A program made the translations under genes and the position numbers. Below, piece after piece: positions 4,709 to 8,632 of a stretch of DNA of 8,632 nucleotides. This stretch comes from Mollicutes bacterium (GTDB lineage Bacteria; Bacillota_I; Bacilli_A; RF39; UBA660): assembly GCA_003560455.1 (NCBI GenBank), contig PWIL01000153.1:1-8632 (forward strand), written 5' to 3'. Each line of letters opens with the position of its first letter. Position 1 is the first letter of the stretch. The notes beneath the pieces were generated by a model. The model was given only the letters and a program-made list of their open reading frames with translations, was not told where the DNA came from and searched no databases.

Positions 4709-4732
4709 TATAAATAATAAAGGTGTGATGGT

Positions 4733-5044
4733 ATGAAAAATCGCGGTCAAGCATTAGTTGAATTTGTTTTAATATTACCAGTTCTAATATTGTTTTTTTT
4801 AGCAATGTTTGATTTTGCTAATATTTATTACCAAAAAAACCAATTGACAATGGCGTTTAATTATTATCATAATTTAGATGAAAAAAATGAAAAAGAAGAA
4901 TATTTAGCAAAAAATAATTTAAAAATCAAAAAAAATGAAACTGAGATTATTTTGAAAAAAGAAATTGCAATTATTACGCCAGGATTAAAAAAGATGTTAC
5001 CTGACCCATTTGTTATTGAAGAGCGCGGGGTTTATTATGAATAA
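4733..5044 (+). CDS. TadE-like pseudopilin
   Basis: 103 residues. It starts MKNRGQALVEFVLILPVLIL, the TadE-like N-terminus: a short basic leader with predicted cleavage after Gly5, Glu at +5 of the mature chain, a Leu-Pro pair inside the hydrophobic helix, and helix end near residue 28. The rest is a small soluble domain rich in Lys/Glu with an NNLKIK...TEIIL segment. In Tad systems TadE and TadF are prepilin-like proteins processed by the same peptidase as Flp and needed for pilus formation, probably as minor or priming subunits in the membrane. The start has AAGGTG upstream. The stop overlaps the next start by 8 bp. It is shorter than many TadE proteins (about 130-200 residues), and its sequence is related to the following gene. 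Confidence 0.85.
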   Translation: MKNRGQALVEFVLILPVLILFFLAMFDFANIYYQKNQLTMAFNYYHNLDEKNEKEEYLAKNNLKIKKNETEIILKKEIAIITPGLKKMLPDPFVIEERGVYYE

Positions 5045-5399
5045 TCGCGGTCAGGTATTAGTATTATTTGTTTTAATTTTGCCATTTATGTTAACTGCTT
5101 TTGTTTATTTAATTGATGTAACTTATCAGCAAGTTCAACACCAACAAATTAGTAACCAAGTAAATTTGGCAGTTGATTATTATTTTCAAGAAAAAACAAT
5201 AGCTAGTTTAGATGAAATTGAAGAAAGTTTTGCACCAAATAATTTAAAAATCAAACATAGTTCGGATCAAATAACATTAATCATTACTTATGAAATAACA
5301 GTAATTTTTGGAGAAAATAAATTGGTAACAAAAGTTTTTACTGGTGAAAAAAAAACTAAAAATATAGTAATTAGAGAGGGGTTTGAAAATGGCAATTAA
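5037..5399 (+). CDS. TadE/TadF-like pseudopilin, second copy
   Basis: 120 residues from ATG 5037. A TTG further upstream is in frame but would lengthen the leader with SAGF and break the clear MNNRGQ start. The N-terminus MNNRGQVLVLFVLILPFMLT parallels the preceding protein almost residue for residue, including the Leu-Pro in the helix. However, the +5 Glu of the mature chain is Leu here. The downstream part shares NNLKIK followed by a DQITL/TEIIL-type strand and a matching C-terminal V-I-[RE]-E-[RG]-x-[FV] pattern, so it looks like a tandem duplicate. Its position second after TadE suggests the TadF role in pilus assembly. Only a poor GGGG precedes the start, so translation probably depends on termination of tadE (8-bp overlap). 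The 3' end overlaps tadZ by 11 bp. Confidence 0.82.
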   Translation: MNNRGQVLVLFVLILPFMLTAFVYLIDVTYQQVQHQQISNQVNLAVDYYFQEKTIASLDEIEESFAPNNLKIKHSSDQITLIITYEITVIFGENKLVTKVFTGEKKTKNIVIREGFENGN

Positions 5400-6102
5400 A
5401 AAAGGAAAAGTTATTGTTGTCACATCAGTTAAAGGGGGGACTGGCAAGACTTCAACGATTATTAATTTAGCATTAGCAATGAACAAAAGTGTTTTATTAC
5501 TTGATATGGATTTAAGTGGGCGGGCTTTAGCCACTAGTTTAAATTTAACTATGCGAAGTGATATTTTTGAGTTAATTAATGATTTAGAAACAAAACGGTT
5601 TAGTAGCCTTGATAATTATGTGACTGATTATCAAGAAAAAATTGCCGTAATTGGTGCACCTAATGATCCGCGAAAAGCTGTAAAGTTAAATAATCAATTG
5701 TTAAATTTAATGCTTTCAACTTTACAATCGCGTTATGATTTTATTTTAATTGATACTAATCATAGTATTAGTGAAACAAATTTAATTTTAGCTGATTTGG
5801 CTGATGAAATATTATTTGTAACAACCCCAACTTTGATTGATTTAAAAAATTTAAAAACTATGTTGAACATTTATAAAAATATTGGTAAAGACAATTATCA
5901 TATAGTTTTAAATTTAGCAACAACTAAAACTCCAAGTCATTATGATAATAGTGAGATAAGAGCAATTATTGGGGCGAACATTGATTATACAATTCCTAAA
6001 AAATTATATAATAAAAACTATGAAGATGATTTAGTAAATGGCAAAAGCAAAAAAAATGCGGCATATGAAAAAATTGTTAAAATGATTGAGGGGGAAGAAT
6101 AA
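5389..6102 (+). CDS. tadZ: TadZ/CpaE-like ParA/MinD-family ATPase
   Basis: 237 residues from ATG 5389, which has GAGAGGGG (5374-5381) at good spacing; an in-frame TTG six bases earlier is less likely. The deviant Walker A KGGTGKTS (15-22) contains both lysines of active ParA/MinD ATPases. The A' motif LLLDMDLSG and Walker B FILIDTN are also present. TadZ/CpaE proteins localise the Tad machinery in the cell and act with TadA. Many carry an N-terminal response-regulator-like domain; this one is only the ATPase core. The identification rests on the fold plus its position between the pseudopilins and TadA; by sequence alone it could be any small MinD/ParA protein. Its stop shares one base with the tadA start (TAATG at 6100-6104). 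Confidence 0.85.
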   Translation: MAIKKGKVIVVTSVKGGTGKTSTIINLALAMNKSVLLLDMDLSGRALATSLNLTMRSDIFELINDLETKRFSSLDNYVTDYQEKIAVIGAPNDPRKAVKLNNQLLNLMLSTLQSRYDFILIDTNHSISETNLILADLADEILFVTTPTLIDLKNLKTMLNIYKNIGKDNYHIVLNLATTKTPSHYDNSEIRAIIGANIDYTIPKKLYNKNYEDDLVNGKSKKNAAYEKIVKMIEGEE

Positions 6103-7427
6103 TGAAAAAATTAACTGAAGAATTTGCAATTAAGCAAACAAGACAGGATTGGCCGGAGGATTATGCGGTTTTTGAAAACAAAGATATTTTAGAGAAATTA
6201 CGTTATCAAATTATTGCTAATCTAATTGAAGAAACTTCCCCAGAGCGTTCAATCAAAAAGCAAATTAACGAACATGTTAAAAAAGCTGTCGATGGTTATG
6301 ATTTAAAGAGTGCTGAAATTAATTATTTATATAATTTAATTAATAATGAAGTGCATGGTTTTGGTCCAATTACGGATTTATTAAAGGATCCGGCAGTGAC
6401 TGAAATTATGGTTAATGGAATTCATGACATATATGTTGAAATTGATGGTCAAATATTTAAAGACGATAGTGTTTCATTTATTAATAACAATCACATAATT
6501 CGAACAATTCAAAGAATTATTCAACCACTTGGTCGAACGATTGATGTATCACGGCCGATGGTTGATGCAAGATTACCAGATGGGTCAAGATTAAATGCAA
6601 TTATCCCGCCTTTAGCAACTAAAGGTCCAGTTTTAACAATTCGCAAATTTAAAGAAGAAGTTGTTACAATTGATGATATTTTAAGAAATGGTACAGTGAC
6701 TCCATATATGGCTAGGTTCTTAAATGCAGCAGTGTTAGCTAAATTAAATATTCTTGTTTGTGGCGGAACTGGTAGTGGGAAAACAACTTTATTAAATATT
6801 TTATCAAGTTTAATAAAAAAAGATGAACGAATTGTAACAATTGAAGATGCAGCAGAGTTAAAGTTAAAGCAAGAACATGTAGTGTCATTAGAAACAAGAA
6901 ATAAAAATTATGAAGGTCAAGGAGAGGTAAAAATTCGCAATTTAGTGATTAATGCATTGCGAATGCGGCCCGATCGAATTATTGTTGGTGAAGTGCGGGG
7001 AGCAGAAGCTTTTGATATGTTGCAAGCGATGAATACAGGTCATGATGGTGGAATTACGACGATGCATGCTAATTCACCATGTGATGCGCTAAATCGTTTA
7101 GAAACGATGGTTTTAATGGCGGGGATGGAAATACCGGTTAAAGCAGTTCGTGAATATATTGTTGGTGCACTTGATTTGGTGGTTCAAGTTGAAAGATTAA
7201 GTGATGGTCATCGAAAAGTAGTTAATATTAGTGAAGTTGAGGCTTTAGAAAATGAAACAATCATTCTTAAACCCATCTTTTCATTTACACAAACTGGGGT
7301 GACTAGTAAGGGTGATGTAATGGGTGAATTTGTTTTACATGATTACGTTCCTCAAGTTTATGAAAAAATAAAAAACCGAACCGGTGAAAATTTAGATGAA
7401 ATGTTTGGTGATAAAGATGCAATTTGA
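6102..7427 (+). CDS. tadA: TadA/CpaF-family secretion ATPase
   Basis: 441 residues, typical for the family. An N-terminal domain (about 1-200) includes the VNEL-like block GFGPITDLLKDPAVTEIMVN and the RPMVDARLPDGSRLNAIIPP region characteristic of CpaF/TadA. The ATPase domain has Walker A GGTGSGKTT (221-229), Asp box TIEDAAEL (246-253), Walker B RIIVGEVRG (292-300) and a His box with His314 and His322 (HDGG, TMHANSP). These hexameric cytoplasmic motors, related to VirB11/PilB, power Flp pilus extension and probably retraction through TadB/TadC. GAGGGGGAA (6088-6096) precedes the ATG, inside the end of tadZ. The gene ends in TGA (7425-7427); a second TGA lies two codons on in frame, consistent with TGA being a real stop in this organism. 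The next gene starts 11 bp before that stop. Confidence 0.96.
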   Translation: MKKLTEEFAIKQTRQDWPEDYAVFENKDILEKLRYQIIANLIEETSPERSIKKQINEHVKKAVDGYDLKSAEINYLYNLINNEVHGFGPITDLLKDPAVTEIMVNGIHDIYVEIDGQIFKDDSVSFINNNHIIRTIQRIIQPLGRTIDVSRPMVDARLPDGSRLNAIIPPLATKGPVLTIRKFKEEVVTIDDILRNGTVTPYMARFLNAAVLAKLNILVCGGTGSGKTTLLNILSSLIKKDERIVTIEDAAELKLKQEHVVSLETRNKNYEGQGEVKIRNLVINALRMRPDRIIVGEVRGAEAFDMLQAMNTGHDGGITTMHANSPCDALNRLETMVLMAGMEIPVKAVREYIVGALDLVVQVERLSDGHRKVVNISEVEALENETIILKPIFSFTQTGVTSKGDVMGEFVLHDYVPQVYEKIKNRTGENLDEMFGDKDAI

Positions 7428-8433
7428 AGTTGAGAGTTTTTTTGTTGAAAATTCTTTTTTTGCATCACCAATGATGCAATTTGTTTTAATTTTATTATTT
7501 GTTTTAGTCTTAGTTTTATGGTACTTGATTAGAGTAAAAAAAATAGTTGATTTAGAAAGAAGAATCGCCCCATATATTGTTGATAAAAATCAAAAACCAG
7601 ATAATTTATGGCAAGAATTAAAACAATTATATTTATATTGTATTTTTAAAATTGACCGGGTTTTAATCTATTTCAAAATTGTTAATAGTGATTATCATCA
7701 TCGTTATTTTAAAACTATTAATCAATTATATGAACGAGAAATAAGTTATTTAAGTGAAAAAATATTTATTTTTATCGTTTTAACTTTACTTTCTTTTTTA
7801 CCAGTAATTAGTTTTGCGTTAATGATGTTTTTATTTATTTTGATTGTAATTTTATTGGAAACGCAAAATAGTTTTCGTTATCATAGTTATTTAAAAAAGA
7901 TTAATGAAGACTTTGAGCAAGTAATTACGATTATGACTAATGCTTTTCAAGCGGGCAAAAGTGTATTGCAGGCGATTGAATTGGTGACAAAGCGTGAGGA
8001 AAATTTATTAAGTGCGGAATTTAAATTTATTCATGATGAAATAAAATTGGGTTTAAGTGTTGATGAGGCTTTTAAAAGATTTGCGCAAAGAACTTCTTTA
8101 AAAGAAGCTGATTATTTGGCAAGTATTATGACCATTTTAACTAAATCTGGTGGGGATATTAATCATTTGTTTGCGGCGATGCAAAAAAGATTTTATCATA
8201 AACAAGAAATTTCTTTAGAAATCGAAGCAGTTACAAGTGGGTTGAAAATTAGCGCGTTTATTCTCGCCCTAATGCCAATCATTATGATAACTTTTTTAAC
8301 AATTATCAATCCTTTTTATTTTGAGCCATTAATTATGACAACAATTGGTCGTTTAATTATTTTAATTATGTTAAATTTATATATGTTTTATTTAATTATA
8401 ATTAAAAAGATTTTTACAGTTGAGGTGATGTAA
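7417..8433 (+). CDS. tadB: TadB-like inner-membrane platform protein (type II secretion F domain)
   Basis: 338 residues. I start at ATG 7417, where GGTGA (7407-7411) gives proper spacing; a frame-open codon at 7396 has no such site. Hydrophobic segments lie near 20-38, 116-149 (probably two passes), 278-298 and 311-330. Between them lies the cytoplasmic T2SSF domain (about 165-275), with the pattern QAGKSVLQAIELV...EIKLGLSVDEAFKRFAQR...DYLASIMTILTKSGGDI. TadB with TadC forms the membrane platform that couples TadA to pilin polymerisation. It is acidic-start and hydrophobic at the N-terminus with no cleavable signal. The 3' end carries GAGGTGATG, the ribosome-binding site of the next gene, and its stop abuts that gene's ATG. 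Confidence 0.92.
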   Translation: MQFEVESFFVENSFFASPMMQFVLILLFVLVLVLWYLIRVKKIVDLERRIAPYIVDKNQKPDNLWQELKQLYLYCIFKIDRVLIYFKIVNSDYHHRYFKTINQLYEREISYLSEKIFIFIVLTLLSFLPVISFALMMFLFILIVILLETQNSFRYHSYLKKINEDFEQVITIMTNAFQAGKSVLQAIELVTKREENLLSAEFKFIHDEIKLGLSVDEAFKRFAQRTSLKEADYLASIMTILTKSGGDINHLFAAMQKRFYHKQEISLEIEAVTSGLKISAFILALMPIIMITFLTIINPFYFEPLIMTTIGRLIILIMLNLYMFYLIIIKKIFTVEVM

Positions 8434-8632
8434 ATGACTTTAGAAAAAAAGTTGCGTTTAGCTGGATTTCACCAAAAGAGAAATTATTATTATTCTTTAA
8501 AATATACGACAATTATAATGTTAGTTTTAATTGTTTGGTTTTTGTTGGGGTATATTGTTGCTGGAATTGCATTTTTACTTTTTCTAGTTGGTTATGATTA
8601 TTTTTTATTAGATCGTTTGATTAAAGAAAGAA
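8434..8632 (+). CDS. tadC: TadC-like inner-membrane platform protein, N-terminal part (cut by the window end)
   Basis: 66 codons are visible. The ATG directly follows the tadB stop, with GAGGTGATG (8422-8430) as ribosome-binding site. The N-terminus MTLEKKLRLAGFHQKRN matches the start of TadC-type T2SSF proteins (a leucine/lysine helix followed by an AG-[FY] turn), and two adjoining hydrophobic stretches (about 26-40 and 42-58) fit the first membrane hairpin. The T2SSF domain itself would lie beyond the window. The call depends largely on position after tadB. Confidence 0.75.
   Translation, partial: MTLEKKLRLAGFHQKRNYYYSLKYTTIIMLVLIVWFLLGYIVAGIAFLLFLVGYDYFLLDRLIKER

Noticed and set aside
5277..5534. 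85-codon minus-strand ORF across the tadF/tadZ junction
   Set aside because: Opposite two well-supported genes, no ribosome-binding site seen and no family resemblance.
7425..7436. TGA recoded as Trp (Mycoplasma code) so that tadA continues
   Set aside because: Two TGA codons follow closely in frame, TadA is already full length at the first, and the tadB start overlaps it; no internal TGA is seen in any other gene.

Overview
The window reads as chromosomal DNA from an AT-rich, low-GC bacterium of the Firmicutes/Bacilli-Mollicutes radiation. Supporting this are the gene order rplU-prp-rpmA-obg, an N-terminally extended L27 paired with its processing protease, an L21-type mRNA leader, strong GG-rich Shine-Dalgarno sites and sigma-A-like promoters. 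TGA acts as a stop at the end of tadA and no gene reads through TGA as Trp, so the standard bacterial code fits better than the Mycoplasma code. The lineage may be an uncultured gut-type Bacilli (RF39/Erysipelotrichales-like), but that is only inference from composition, the dockerin protein and the Tad locus.

Layout. Positions 1-~345 are the 3' end of an IS256-family insertion sequence: the transposase C-terminus and a likely terminal repeat region. A large terminator hairpin (366-425) follows, then a promoter and a complete tRNA-Leu(GAG) with encoded CCA (443-528). Only 26 bp further on begins a membrane-anchored, cysteine-decorated repeat protein that ends in a type I dockerin (555-1646). 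A textbook promoter (1696-1724) and an L21 leader (1731-1819) drive rplU, prp and rpmA; a terminator overlapping the rpmA stop closes that operon. obgE (2784-4055) follows with its own ribosome-binding site.

On the minus strand a small DUF192 gene (4000-4329) overlaps the 3' end of obgE. Its predicted promoter shares its -35 element with a second promoter firing the other way into a Tad-type (tight adherence) pilus locus. That locus fills the rest of the window: an Flp-like pilin with an acidic tail (4410-4664), two related TadE-like pseudopilins, a TadZ/CpaE-like ParA/MinD ATPase, the TadA/CpaF secretion ATPase, TadB, and the start of TadC, cut by the window end.

How it fits together. Prp is expected to trim the N-terminal extension of L27, so the ribosomal operon encodes both protease and substrate, and L21 probably regulates the operon through its leader. 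In the Tad locus, flp has its own strong promoter and is separated from tadE by a terminator-like hairpin plus a second promoter. This should give far more pilin than assembly machinery. The genes from tadE to tadC are chained by start/stop overlaps, suggesting translational coupling. No prepilin peptidase, adhesin or outer-membrane secretin is in view. A secretin is not expected in a single-membrane cell, and the peptidase should be downstream or elsewhere. No gene-free stretch exceeds 300 bases; the longest are 261-442 and 1647-1819, both annotated as regulatory or IS-end sequence.
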